Source: Bretschneidera sinensis (taxonomy: Eukaryota; Streptophyta; Magnoliopsida; Brassicales; Akaniaceae). From it: a DNA stretch of 64,000 nucleotides. Shown one piece after another: positions 50,291 through 61,470 of this stretch (positions are counted from its first letter, which is position 1; every line of letters starts with the position of its first letter). Both the position numbers and the translations under genes were made by a program. The stretch is taken from assembly GCA_023935145.1 (NCBI GenBank), contig CM043700.1, forward strand, positions 34,133,456-34,197,455, in the 5' to 3' direction. The notes beneath the pieces are model-generated. The model had not been told where the DNA came from, searched no databases, and worked only from the letters and a program-made list of their open reading frames with translations.

Positions 50291-50868
50291 TAGAATGGTA
50301 CGGTAACCAACGGACTTAAAAAGAAAAGTGATATTTTTGTTCTTGTTTTCATTTATAAAAATATTTTTCATCTTCATTGCTATGCATTCCATTGAAGATT
50401 TTATTTTATCCTTCATCTCTTTCCCCGTTGAAAACTTTTGAAGATCTCAATCTTCATTCTCATCCCTTTTTTATTTTCAAAACCCAAATCGATCAAAAGA
50501 AAAAGAAAAAAAAATTCATTATGCATTTAAATACCTATAAGTATAAACAAGAAAATAGAGCGATCGTAACTAAGCAAATGAGCAACAAAATCTTATTTTT
50601 ACTTTAAATAGTTATTTATATAGTTAAAGGGTAATTAGGTAATTATCTTAAATATTTATATAAATCACAAAACCTAATGTAATAGGAGACGGTAACGGAG
50701 ATTTTGCGGAACAAAGACTGTCTCTTTCGTCCTCGTCCCCGTTCAAACTGAAATTTTTAAAAAATCTTCGTCTTCATTCTCGTAAGGATAAAATCTCTTT
50801 CATATCCGTCCCTCACATATCGAAGAATTTCAAAACTTCACCGAAACCGAATACTTTTGCTATCCCTA
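50291..50868. mobile_element. Possible hAT-type MITE, degenerate
   Basis: The right end CTTTTGCTATCCCTA resembles the complement of a TAGGGATAGCAAAAG hAT-MITE terminus. The left end TAGAATGGTACGG is a weak partner. The inside holds repeated CTTCATTCTC / CCCCGTT motifs. No target duplication was found. The last 22 bp belong to the direct repeat described next. Confidence 0.35.
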
Positions 50869-51151
50869 TCATAAAAGCATCAAGCCGTGCATATATTTTG
50901 ACACTAATTATGTTAATGACACTAACTAATGATGCAACTGCCAAAAATTAAGTTAAAGACACTAATAAGTATAAAACAGTTTTTTTTTTCTATGATTACG
51001 TTCATATATACTGGTTGATATCAATTTTTGTTACTGGCTATTTTAATGTACGTCATCATATAAAGATATTTTTTTTTCTTTTAACAGTAAAAACTTAAAT
51101 AATAATTTTAAAATACTTGAAAGTAAATTAAACAACAAATGAAAAAAAGGC
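50847..51151 (+). repeat. Long direct repeat flanking the copia element, left copy
   Basis: Starts CCGAATACTTTTGCTATCC and ends AACAACAAATGAAAAAAA. The same sequence, in the same direction and with the same edges, returns directly after the right LTR (55436-55812). The left copy lacks about 70 bp present in the right copy. Confidence 0.9.
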
Positions 51152-51753
51152 ATTTAAAATGATATTAAAGGGTTGTTTGAAAACCCAAAAGGTATTAATT
51201 TAAATCTAAAGGTTGTGATTTAAACAAAAATATGTGATTTAAATCTAAAAGGTGTGATTTAAATATATAAGTTCTAATTTAAACAAAAGGGTGTCAAATT
51301 TTTAAATGTTTTTCAAACAGACATGATCTAGTCTGTTAAAAACAGACAGATATGATCGTAAGGCTCTCATTAAATCTGAAAAAATCATGTCTTTCAAGCT
51401 AGAAAAACATAACTTTCCAAAACCATTTGAAGATGTGTTTCTACACCTATAAATACCTCTCACTCCCCACTTCAGAATACAGTTCATTTTTTATTCTTTC
51501 TTATCTATTTTTCTCTCAAAAAATTTTGCCATAACAATTCAATATTTCAAAGCAGAATTAAATCAAAAGTTCTCAGACTGTTTGCAGACTTCAAGTTTGA
51601 GACTTGGTTGTATCCTGGAGGACTATTCGTTTATAACCCATAGCAAACTTGTTTATATAATTGGGGACGAATAAAGCTTTAAAAACAATGATTACTATAC
51701 GCCTCTAATTCTTGATTCCTATATTCTATTCTCGTTTGACAAATTTTACAACA
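51140..51753 (+). repeat. Left LTR of the copia element
   Basis: 614 bp. It contains GGTTGTTTGAAAACCC near the start, TATA-like CTATAAATACC near 51449 and CTGGAGGACTATTCG in R/U5. The first bases TGAAAAAAA overlap the end of the left direct repeat, so the exact start is ambiguous. Confidence 0.8.
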
Positions 51754-51782
51754 ATTTTAAGGCTTTACTTCTGTCCAACAAA

Positions 51783-52259
51783 ATGGAGATGAAATCATTC
51801 AAGGTGATGAATCAAGACTTTGTCAAGGTAGATCGATTTGATGGAAATAATTTCAGTCGGTGGCAAGACAAGATTATGTTCTTGCTTACTGTTTTGAAAA
51901 TTTCCTATATACTGGATCCGAATCTGCAGCCCATTTTTGATGATCCAGTACCTAAGGAAGGAGAGCAGCCTCAAACAGTAGTGATCAAACAACTACAGAA
52001 AGAAAGGAAGAAAAGAGAGGAGGACGAATTGCTGTCTCATGGGCATATTCTGAACACATTATTAGTCCGCTTATACTATCTATTCACAGAAATCAAATCG
52101 ACTCGTGATATTTGGAATGCTCTTGAATACAAATACAAAACAGATGAAGAATGTATAAATAAGTATTTAGTTTCCAAATACTTTGATTTCAAAATGTTTG
52201 ATAATAAACCTATCTTAAAACAAGTGCACGAATTACAAGTTGTTGTCAATAAACTCTGA
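51783..52259 (+). pseudogene. copia gag (UBN2/DUF4219-type), truncated
   Basis: 158 codons starting MEMKSFKVMNQDFVKVDRF. The motif DRFDGNNFSRWQDKIMFLL is the gag N-terminal signature of plant copia elements, followed by RDIWNALEYKYKTDE and KYFDFKMFDNKP. It stops at 52257-52259, and related sequence goes on in another frame (about 52337-52600, with a Lys-rich KFKKTARKNKGKD). The zinc knuckle CCHC is not seen. Family gags are longer. Confidence 0.8.
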
Positions 52260-54079
52260 GTTTAAAAATTGTTTTGCCCGAATCATTTCAAGTGGGGGCT
52301 ATTATAGCTAAACTTTCCCCTTCTTAGAAGGATTATGAAGAAAGATTTTTGCACAAATCTGAGGAATACACTTTAGAACAAATTCAAAAAAACATCTTCG
52401 TATTGAAGAAGAGTCACGTTTACATGACAAAAGTGGTGATGTTCAAAGTGGTCCTAAAGTGCATCATTTGGAGGCAAACAAAACTAAAAAGGCATGCTTT
52501 ACAAGTGAAAGTTGGAAGAAAATTTAAGAAGACTGCAAGAAAGAATAAAGGAAAAGATAATTTGCATTTGTATACAGTGGTATGCAAATTTAATTATTTT
52601 TAAAACGAAAGTGGATGTAGAATACATTTGAGGATGGCAATAACATGCAATTCGTTTGCCTTGATTTGTTAAAGCTGTGAGGCCATTTGGCCTGTATGCA
52701 TTTAAATTTACAATTTAATTTAATTTGGTTGATTAAATTATTTAGTGACACTATAAATTTACATGAGATATTAAATTGAGATTTATTAAAAATTTATAGT
52801 AAAAGTCACTATGAACTTTTATTGCTATAGCTTATTTATGTGTATGAGTTGTTGTTGAATAATTTTTGACTTTAAAAGGCATGGTTATATATCAGTCTAG
52901 TGGGAATGATATAATATCTCTAGATTTATTCGTAAAAAAAAAAATTAATGTTCAAATAACAATATTTTGCTTTAGATATTGCTGTCACATATAAGTATGA
53001 AGTGTATGTCTTTAACATTGTGTTGAAGCACAATGATAGGGGTAGTTTTGGTTTGTGTATAGAAAACTCACATGATCAATTGATACATGTGTAAGAAGAA
53101 TTAATTGTAGATGCACACATGAAAAATGAAATTTATAGAAATAGTGAGTAAGGACACCATATAATCTGAACATTGTGATCACCATGAGTGCAATTGCATG
53201 GGTGCTATTGTATGTGTATCTTAATAAAAAAGACATGGTGATGTATGTGGTAATATTGAACAAAAGTCCTAATGATGAATTAGAGAGCCCGACCACTTGT
53301 TTCAGACAAAGTAAGAATCTTTGTACTGATAAATGTGTGGGAGTAGAGTTTTGATATTCAATCTCAAAACTGGAGTTCGTTTGTATGATTCAATTCCTCA
53401 AGCATATTTGTCATTGAGTAGTAACTTGTGTATTCAAAAATAACACATGTAGTAGAAACGTGAGGGTCATTTCGTTGTTTAACAACGAAATAATTAATTT
53501 TTTATTGTTGTTAATGTAAAAAAATATAAATATTTTAAATGTTGGGGTATTAATTATATTATAGAATACCATAAATATATGTGAAAATTTGTCGAAATCT
53601 TGAAAATGATATGGTTGATATAAGTGAAACCAAAAAATACACTTCATGGAAATTAAAGTGAGAAAGCTTAATAGGGGTTATGCTTTGAGTACTTTATAGT
53701 ACATTATGAGAATATACAATTTTGGTAGAATTTTTGGTTACCTATAAAAAATCATAGGTTTGATTTGAACCGGTTGTATCAAGGGGATACAATGATACCA
53801 TGGTAATCCGGTTGTATCAAGAGGATACACCGATGCTAGTCGGATGATGAAAGTGAGAGATATAAAATACCTAAGAGGAGGTGACGTTTCTTGGAAGAGC
53901 AAGAAACAAACCTGTATGTCTCACACAATGAAATCCAAATTAATTGCCTCGACAACAATTGAGAAAAAAAAATGTTGAATGGATTAATTAGAAATTTATA
54001 TTTGGAAATAAATTTTGTGGCCACATTCTATGCATTTAAAATTCATACTTTGTGATAATGAAGTTTTGTGAGAGGTACC

Positions 54080-54235
54080 TTAAATAGTAAGTCTAGACAT
54101 ATCAGTCTTAGACATAGTGTGTGAGACAATTGACACAAGATGGTATCATTACAATTGTCTATGTAAAGTCAAGTAAAAACTTAATTGATCCACTTACTAA
54201 GACACTCGTAAGAGACCTAGTAAGTAATACATCTA
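54080..54235 (+). pseudogene. Relic of copia RNase H C-terminal region
   Basis: Across frames it reads SRHISLRH, then IITIVYVK-like and LIDPLTKTL-like words, the typical end of Ty1/copia pol. Several stops and frame changes interrupt it. Between gag and this point (52600-54080) pol is too decayed or deleted to read. Confidence 0.6.
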
Positions 54236-54811
54236 GAGAGATGAGGCTTAAACCATTTAAAAGTCAGCAATGATGGCAACCCAACCTAATTCTAGTAGAC
54301 CACTAGTTTTAAGTTTTAATGGGTAATAACAAATTACTATGATTGACTGTTGATATTGTCACAAAGTTGGCCCATAATTGAGAAAGACAATATCGTCCAT
54401 TACGTGTTAGAGAATGAGTTAAACTCTTAATGAAGTTATAAAATGCGTTCTAATAACGGAAACACAATAGAAACTTCACCTATATGAACGAAGGAGTAGT
54501 GCCACTTATTATAGAGAGTTATGGTTTGCTTTATTGAGGTTCATGAAACCAGGATATAGCACATGACCATAATAGTGCTAAGTGAAAATAAATTCTCACC
54601 GAAATAAGAGAATTGTATGTGTGTGGTGGCTCCGATCGTATCACATAGGAATATTGGTTTAATCTAAAGGACATCATTCATTTCGATATGACTTTGAGTT
54701 GTTTACACTAATAGAAGGTTTTAAATCGAAAGATACCTACTTTATGCATACAAAACTCAAAGATATTGTGGCAGTATTTTTCAAAATCGGTTTTTCAAAC
54801 AAGTGGAGGAT

Positions 54812-55434
54812 TGTTAGAAAAAATCATTTAAAATAATATTAAAGAGTTGTTTGAAAACCCAAAAGATATTAATTTAAATCTAAATGTTGTGATTTAAACA
54901 TAAATGTATGATTTAATCTAAAAGGTATGATTTAAATCTAAAAGTTTTAATTTAAACAGAAAGGTGTCAGATTTTCAAAATATTTTTTAAACAAACACGA
55001 TCTGGTTTGTTAAAAACTAACAGACATGATCGTAAGACTCTCATTAAATTTGAAAAAATCATGTCTTTCTAACTGGAAAAACATAACTTTTCAAAACCAT
55101 TTGAAGAGGTGCTTCTACATCTATAAATACCCCTCACTCCCCATTTCAGAATACAGTTTATTTTTCATTCTTTCTTCTCTCTTTTTCTCTCAAAAAAATT
55201 CTGCTATAACAATTAAGTATTTCAAAGCAGAATTAAATTGGAAGTTCTTCAGATTTTGTTGTCTGCAGACTTCAAGTTTGAGACTTGGTTGTATCCTGGA
55301 GGATTATTTGTCTGTAACCCATAGCGAACTTGTTTATACAAGTGGTGATGAATAAAGCCCTAAAGATAGTGATTACTACACGCCTCTAACTCTTGATTCT
55401 CATATTCTATTCTCGTTTAGAAAATTTTACAACA
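54812..55434 (+). repeat. Right LTR of the copia element
   Basis: 623 bp. Begins TGTTAGAAAAAATC directly after the polypurine tract and ends TTTACAACA, immediately followed by the second copy of the long direct repeat. Confidence 0.85.
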
Positions 55435-55435
55435 G

Positions 55436-55812
55436 CCGAATACTTTTGCTATCCTTATCATAAAAGAATCAAGTCATGCATATATTTTGACACTAATTAC
55501 GTTAATGACACTAACAAATGATGCTACTGCCAAAACTTACGTTAAAGACACTAATAAGTATAAATAAGTTTTTTTTTTTCTATTATTACATTCATAAATA
55601 TTTGCTGATATTAATAATTATATAATAGTTTTTTTTTTGTTACGATTACATTCATATTTGTTATATATGTCATTATATTTGTTTGAACAATTTTTGTTAC
55701 TGGTTTTTTTTAATGTTCGTAATCATATAAAGATATTTTTTTCTTTTAACAGTAAAACTTAAATAATATTTTTAAAATACTTGAAAGTAAATTAAACAAC
55801 AAATGAAAAAAA
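55436..55812 (+). repeat. Long direct repeat flanking the copia element, right copy
   Basis: Begins CCGAATACTTTTGCTATCC two bases after the LTR end and runs through AACAACAAATGAAAAAAA, then continues into unique sequence (ATCCATAACTTTC). It has an extra segment around 55610-55690. Confidence 0.9.
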
Positions 55813-56708
55813 ATCCATAACTTTCAATAAAAAACAACTTGATAAATGCAAATAAGTAAACACAAAAGTTAATAAATTTAACTTTACAAATGCAATTGAG
55901 GGTACTTTTGCCATAAAAAAAATAAAGTTATAAGCTTCAAATAAATTGTGATTTGAAGCTTCAAATAAATGGTGCTTGCCAATCTTGGCTAGTAAACTGT
56001 TGGGAATTCTGACACCCAAAACAACATCACAATAGCAAAAATAAAGAGAAAAGAAAACATAAGAATGTTTAACATGGTTCAGCACCTCTTGCCTATGTCC
56101 ACAAGCCAATCATTATTCCACTACTTTTGCAACTTTTGGATGGAGAAAATCTGTTAAAACTCATTACACCACAATACACAATTTTTCTAGATAAAACTGT
56201 GTGAAAACTCTCTCCAATCTTACAACCCAAAACCCCAATATACTTAATGTTCACTCAACTCTAGGATCCTTATATTAGTGTTTGGTTCTACACTCTCATC
56301 AGACCAATTATTCGTGGTTAAGGAATAGGGGTGAGAGACTACATCTCCTGATGCCTATATTTATAATAACTAGTACCCACATCCTTTTGACACATAGACG
56401 ATGTAAGACTAAAACTATTTACAATAACACTTTTCTTCGATGTGGGATTTAAGGAGCATCCCAACAAATTCCTCCCTCGACTCAAATCCCCAAACACTTC
56501 GATCTTTGGTCCAGATTTACCTCCACCTGATCAAAACCTCCCTGTTTTAATCGAGACTTCAATACTACTTAATCAGATTTTGGACCTAATCCCAATAATT
56601 CTCCACCTAGGTTTAAAATCTTATCTTCAACAGCAAATCTGGCTTGCCTCTTTACAGCATCAATTCTTTGAACTTTTGCTGTTGTCGAACCTTATCTCTG
56701 ATACCACT

Positions 56709-57267
56709 TGTTGGGATTTTACCTCTAAAATCCACGTACTCAATCTTAGGTAAAAAAATAAAACAACAACAATTAAATAGGCAAAATAAATAAAGAGTGA
56801 TAACACCAATAATTAATATGGTTCTACAATCCACAACTTTAGTAATCTTCAACTACAACTTTAGGAAGAGACAAGTTGTCAAACTCTTACTCCAAAGTCC
56901 CAATACAATAAAAACTCTTAGCTTAGCTCTAGTTGTAAGTGCCCTTCCTACTTGACAACTCAAAACCCAATACACTCAAAGGTCTTATCATAGGTCTAGT
57001 AGTAAACGCATATGATTTATAATGTGTATTGAATTATGAGTGTGACTCAAATCTTCTCTAGGACCCCATTTATATAGAAAATATTTTCCTAATACTATTA
57101 GGAAAAGAACAACAACATCATAGTAGACTACTACTACTTGTACAATCAACAATCTAATAGGAAATTACTAATATTCTTACTAGAACAGACAACTAAAAAA
57201 TAGGAAACAACTTTTTCCAAACCAATTAAAAGTCTTCTTTATGGGGAATTGAGCCAAAATACTAACA
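56709..57267 (-). repeat. Second-family LTR ('LTR B') inside the element, with its own PPT and PBS
   Basis: On the minus strand it runs TGTTAGTATTTTGG...AAAATCCCAACA (559 bp). Directly before it is GAGGTGGAGAA (complement at 57288-57298), a polypurine tract. Directly after it is AGTGGTATCAGAG (complement ending at 56696), a canonical primer-binding site. Its sequence differs from the outer LTRs, and no target duplication flanks it. Confidence 0.7.
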
Positions 57268-57402
57268 AATATCCACATTGGCTCAAATTCTCCACCTCAT
57301 CACCAATTTTAGCTTTCTTCTTTGGTTAGTGCAATCATTCCTTTTGGTCTTCTCATCTCATCCGCTTACTCTTCAAAGCGTCTCATTCAACACGTACAAG
57401 CT

Positions 57403-57957
57403 TTATTCGTTTATGGTATCTATCATCATTACCATTGAAGCATCAAGAACTTGCATCTCATCATCCTCATTAGCCTTTCCAATATTACTCTGCTTCATTC
57501 TAGTCAACTCATCCAAGTCCTTCATCATAGCTTTGCTTTGCAATTGTGTGTGTTCCTCTTCCTCATTGTAGATGCACTCCTTATTTGAAAAATCTAGAGA
57601 CTTGGATCCTGATCTTTCCTCCACCTTCCTTGAAGTGCTCCACACGCTCACTTTATTTGACTCTTCTCTTGATATAATCACGAGCAATTCTTCAACCTCA
57701 AACACACTTGGCCTCTTCAACTTATCTCTCTCTGGAGGTACAGTAGGAACCTTCCCATCCATCCAAACTTCCTTGCCCACCATTAACATCGTGACAATGT
57801 CATCTTCTTCCGGTGGCAAGTACTTCATCTCTTTTAACATACTATTCAACAAATTAGTGATAATGGAATTGAAAAAAACCAATACACATACCATCACCGA
57901 TCTTCTTTCATCAAATAGCTCAATATTGATCATGCATATTTTTTGTATTTTTGTCAT
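57403..57957 (-). other. Unrecognised open frame in the non-autonomous LTR element
   Basis: 184 codons from an ATG at 57957 (MTKIQKICMINIELFDE), just inside the primer-binding site. It is rich in Glu/Asp/Lys/Ser (LPPEEDDIV, NEEEEHTQLQ). No zinc knuckle or pol motif is seen. Its position fits a gag-like product of a TR-GAG element, but the similarity is not recognisable to me. It stays open for its whole length, unlike its surroundings. Confidence 0.35.
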
Positions 57958-58452
57958 CAAAACCACGGCTATGATACCACTTGTTGGGAATTCTAACACT
58001 CCAAAACAACTACGCAATCACAATAGCAAAAATACAGAGAAAAAAATACAAGAATTTTGAACGGTTTGGCACCTCTTGCTTACGTGCACAAGTCAATCAT
58101 TATTCTACTACTTTTGCAACTTTTTGATGGAGGAAAGTTGCAAAAACTCACTACACCACAATACACAATTTTTTAAGCAAAACTATGTGAAAACTCTCTC
58201 CAATCTCACAACCCAAAACCTTAATACACCCATTGGTCACTTAACCTTTAAATCCCTATATTGGTGTTTGGTTGCTACACTCCTATCTGACAAACTATTC
58301 CTAGTTAAAGAATAGAGGTGAGAGGCTACATCTCTTGATGCCTATATTTATAATAACTAGTATCCACATCCTTTTGACACATAAACGATGTGAGACTAAA
58401 ACTATTTACAATAACACTTTTCTTCGATGTGGGATCTAAGGACATCCCAACA

Positions 58453-59127
58453 TACACTTATAACTAAACGGGGGAAACGTTATGGATCTAAAAAAAAATA
58501 AATGGTGTTTGATTTATATATTTCTCAAATTAATATTAGTGTTGTTAGTTAAATCTCATGTAATGCACAATTAAAGAGTTCCCTTAAGATACTGTTCACC
58601 AAACTCTTATACTTATAGTGAGTTGATCTATTTTTTTTTTAAAATATATATTGAGTTGAACTTACATTAATTCAGTAACCGATTGGTAATATTGAATTAC
58701 CGAAATTATTTTGGCATCCAAAATTAGAAATAATTGAACAATCAAATAACGATAAGATTACAAATTTCAGAAAAAAATACTCTATATCAGTGTTTTTATG
58801 GGAGTTCATGGGACTCGTTCAGGGGTGAGACGAAACAAAAACGTCCCGTGAATTTTTTTTAAAAAGCTTAAAATTTAAGAAAGAAATGCAAGTTAAAAGT
58901 TCGAACCCATTATCTAACAAGTGTCATAGATCTTAACCACTAAACTAGTGTTCTTGTTGTAACATTATTATACTTCATAAATATATAATACATGTTATCT
59001 AGTTTAATAATAATTACAAACTATTTAATTAATCACTTACAAGTTACAACAATATAGAAATATAAGTTATACTCCACATAATTTATATATAAATATATAT
59101 AAATATTTATAAAATTATAATTATCAT
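58453..59127. other. AT-rich spacer between LTR elements
   Basis: No gene. It contains the tRNA-like segment at 58898-58947. The remainder is AT-rich, with TATATAAATATATA near 59085-59105. Confidence 0.45.
58898..58947 (-). repeat. tRNA-like pol III A and B boxes (SINE head or tRNA relic)
   Basis: On the minus strand TAGTTTAGTGG (complement 58937-58947) fits the A-box consensus TRGYNNANNGG exactly, and GGGTTCGAACT (complement 58898-58908) fits the B box except at its last bases. The spacing of about 30 bp is that of tRNA genes. No full cloverleaf acceptor stem is visible, so a tRNA-derived SINE or fossil is more likely than a working tRNA. Confidence 0.45.
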
Positions 59128-59818
59128 TGATACTGCCAAAAAATACCCCTCTAATAGGAAGACGACGCGTGGATCCACTTAACAGCAGGTCTTTAGAAGA
59201 CACGTGGATGATTCAGGACCGGGTAGCTCAGCCTCCAGGTCATAACCGCTCTACAGGGCCACTCGGCCCCCACGTCATCACCGCCTTCCACGCCATCATT
59301 GCCCAGCCAAGTTGGGTGTCAGGTCGACAAACTACTCCAGACACGTAAACGGCTTGTGATCAAGCCATCAAGGCCAAGCCCTAACGAACGGCCCTTGGCT
59401 ATCCAACTGGGCCTCCTAGGCATCATTTCGAAACCAAGTTGAGATGTCAGGTGAGCAACCGCCCTTGTATCTGGAGGGCTCCTGATCAAGCCAGCAAGGC
59501 GAAAGCCCTAGAGAACGGCCCCCAGCTACCTAGCTGGGCCTCATAGGCATCATTACCCAACCCAGTTGGGGCATCGTATCACTGCCGCCCTAGGCCCAAT
59601 ACCGCCTCTGAAACTCTATAAAAAGGACTTGGTAAGCATTCAAAACGGACGGATTCTTTTTCAACTTCCGATATATACACTTGATTTTGCCCTAACTTAA
59701 GCATCAGAGCATCCTCGGAGGCATCCCCTCCGTCGACCCCATAGCCACTCTCTTTCCCTGTGCAGGTACCTCCACAGTCCGACCTCCAGCTCAGTAACGC
59801 ACATATTTGGCATCAACA
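59128..59818 (+). repeat. 5' LTR of the Tat-lineage element
   Basis: 691 bp, TGATACTGCCAAA...TTTGGCATCAACA, so the ends are imperfect inverted repeats. A TATA box (CTATAAAAAGG) lies at about 59616-59626. A GC-rich region with a diverged tandem repeat of period about 126 bp (GATCAAGCCATCAAGGC at 59358, GATCAAGCCAGCAAGGC at 59484) occupies U3. Confidence 0.85.
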
Positions 59819-59840
59819 GATTGGAGCCGTCCGTGGGAAA
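59819..59840 (+). other. Primer-binding site of the Tat-lineage element
   Basis: GATTGGAGCCGTCCGTGGGA directly after the LTR is close to the ATTGGCGCCGTCTGTGGGA form found in many plant Ty3/gypsy elements. Confidence 0.75.
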
Positions 59841-59896
59841 CCACATCTCTCGTTGACAGTAACAGCGAAAAAGTCCAAAAGAACTCATCTGTTATC

Positions 59897-61470
59897 ATGC
59901 CCCCAAAAATACCTGCCAGGGATCTAGGCGCTCGCGTACTACGGTCGAGACAATAGTCGGGAGCGAGTTCCTCAGCCGAACCCGAGGCTCACCCGAATGA
60001 AGGTACACTCCAAGCGCAATTCACAGAGCTCGCACAACTAGTAGCCGATCTGGCTACCGAAGTTCGCGAGAGACCTCAGCATACTATACCACTCCCGTCA
60101 CAAGAACCAGGTCACAACGGTTCCGCCAACCGCCGCTCACCAACAGATGACTGTTCGGTAACCCACTCACCTCCCCCAGCCAAGTTCGGAGAAAGTCCTG
60201 TGCCCAAGAACAGTGAAAGGTTTGGCAAGCGGATGGAGGACATAGAGGGGCGAATTAATGAGGTGTTTAGAGAACGCGACCACAGTATTAGCGATGATCT
60301 CGATGTGCAGGACCCACCTTTCACACAAGAAGTCCTTGACGCCCCCCTCCCACCAAATTTCCAAATGCCACAAATCAAACCTTACGATGGATCCACTGAT
60401 CCCCTGGATCATCTCCAGTACTACCGAACCACAATGACCCTCCATAGACATTCGGACCCTGTAATGTGCCGGGAATTTCCATTGACCCTTGAGAAAACGG
60501 CTGGGACGTGGTATTCCTGTTTGAAACCAGGAGGCATCCGCACCTTCAAAGACCTAAGCTATGCTTTCGTCTCTCATTTCATCAGCAGCAAAGGACACAA
60601 GAAAACTTCGGAGTCGCTGTTCACTATTGTCCAGTCAAAAGGAGAAAAGCTTCGCGCCTATATTTCTAGATTCAATACTGCAGCTTGGGAGATCCCAGAT
60701 CTTGGTTCCAGTGTTCAGCTCTTGGCATTCAAAAATGGACTAAGATTCGAATTCTTCAGTTCAAAACTCATCAGACGTCCGCTTGTGGATATGAGTGAAG
60801 TCTTGGTGCGAGCTGAAAAATACATGCTGGTAAAAGACGATCAGACGTTCCGAAGAGAATGCGAAGGAGACACGGAAAGGAGGAAGAGAAACCCAAAACC
60901 TTCAGGCCTTTTGAGGATAGACCTCGGAATCTTGCAGCCTTCGGAACCGGAGCCAGAATTCCGGGGCAAATCCATAGCTACTCACCACTGAATGCCTCTA
61001 GGACCAACATTCTAATGCAGATTCACGACAGAGACCTCTTGCAATGGCCCCCAAGACCGCCAAACCTCAACCCGTATCGAAATGCTTGGTGTAGATTCCA
61101 CAGAAATTTTGGCTATGACACGGAAGAATGTAAAGCCTTAAAAAACCAGATCAAGGCCCTCATCACTCGAGGGCATCTAAAAGAATACGTTGGGCTACGA
61201 CAGGAGAAATTCGATGAACGAGCACGTAGAAGCCCTGAACGCCCTCTCGAGCGAAACAGACCTACAAGGGCAATTCGGAAGAGCCCAGGGCCAAGTTATA
61301 GGGAGCCTAGCCAGAAAAAACCAGAGGCCCTCATGGCAAAGATCATCAAGACCATTTACGGAGGGCCCGCTGCTGGAGGGGGGTCGCATGCTCGCAGTAG
61401 GTCTTATGTCAGGTCAATAGCCTCTGTCTCTGGACCTCATAAACGACCTAAGACCGGAGAGATCATTTCA
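59897..61470 (+). pseudogene. gag of the Tat-lineage element, broken
   Basis: The frame opens with ATG at 59897 (MPPKIPARDLGARVL), meets TAG at 59954-59956, then runs open to about 60880. Gag signatures are PPNFQMPQIKPYDGSTDP, the YYRTTM...AGTWYSCL block and QSKGEKLRAYISRF. A one-base shift at about 60860-60890 moves the rest into another frame, where CRFHRNFGYDTEECKALK and LITRGHLKEYV (the gag C-terminal region of this lineage) follow. Confidence 0.85.

Larger units (their letters stand above)
51140..55434 (+). mobile_element. Degenerate Ty1/copia LTR retrotransposon
   Basis: The LTRs are 51140-51753 and 54812-55434, about 90% alike, both with TG...CA ends (right LTR TGTTAGAAA...TTTACAACA) and TATA-like CTATAAATACC. 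A polypurine tract AAGTGGAGGAT (54801-54811) touches the right LTR. The sequence after the left LTR (ATTTTAAGGC) is not the usual copia TGGTATCAGAG primer-binding site. The internal part is only 3.06 kb and keeps a gag frame and scattered pol remnants, so it is deleted and inactive. Confidence 0.85.
55998..58452 (-). mobile_element. Non-autonomous LTR retrotransposon (minus strand) with a foreign LTR inside
   Basis: The LTRs are 55998-56464 and 57982-58452 (about 85% alike, TGTTGGGA...TCCCAACA). Flanks TAAAC and TACAC agree at 4 of 5 bases. On the minus strand the 5' LTR is 58452-57982. It is followed by AGTGGTATCATAGCC, a close copy of the tRNA-iMet primer-binding site, and ends with polypurine GAGGGAGGAA (complement near 56468-56477) before the 3' LTR. 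The interior is about 1.5 kb with no pol, as in TRIM or TR-GAG elements. A different LTR (56709-57267) sits inside. Confidence 0.8.

Noticed and set aside
57572..58060. 162-codon plus-strand ORF over the non-autonomous LTR element
   Set aside because: It is antisense to the minus-strand frame and crosses the LTR/PBS border, so it is unlikely to be the element's product.
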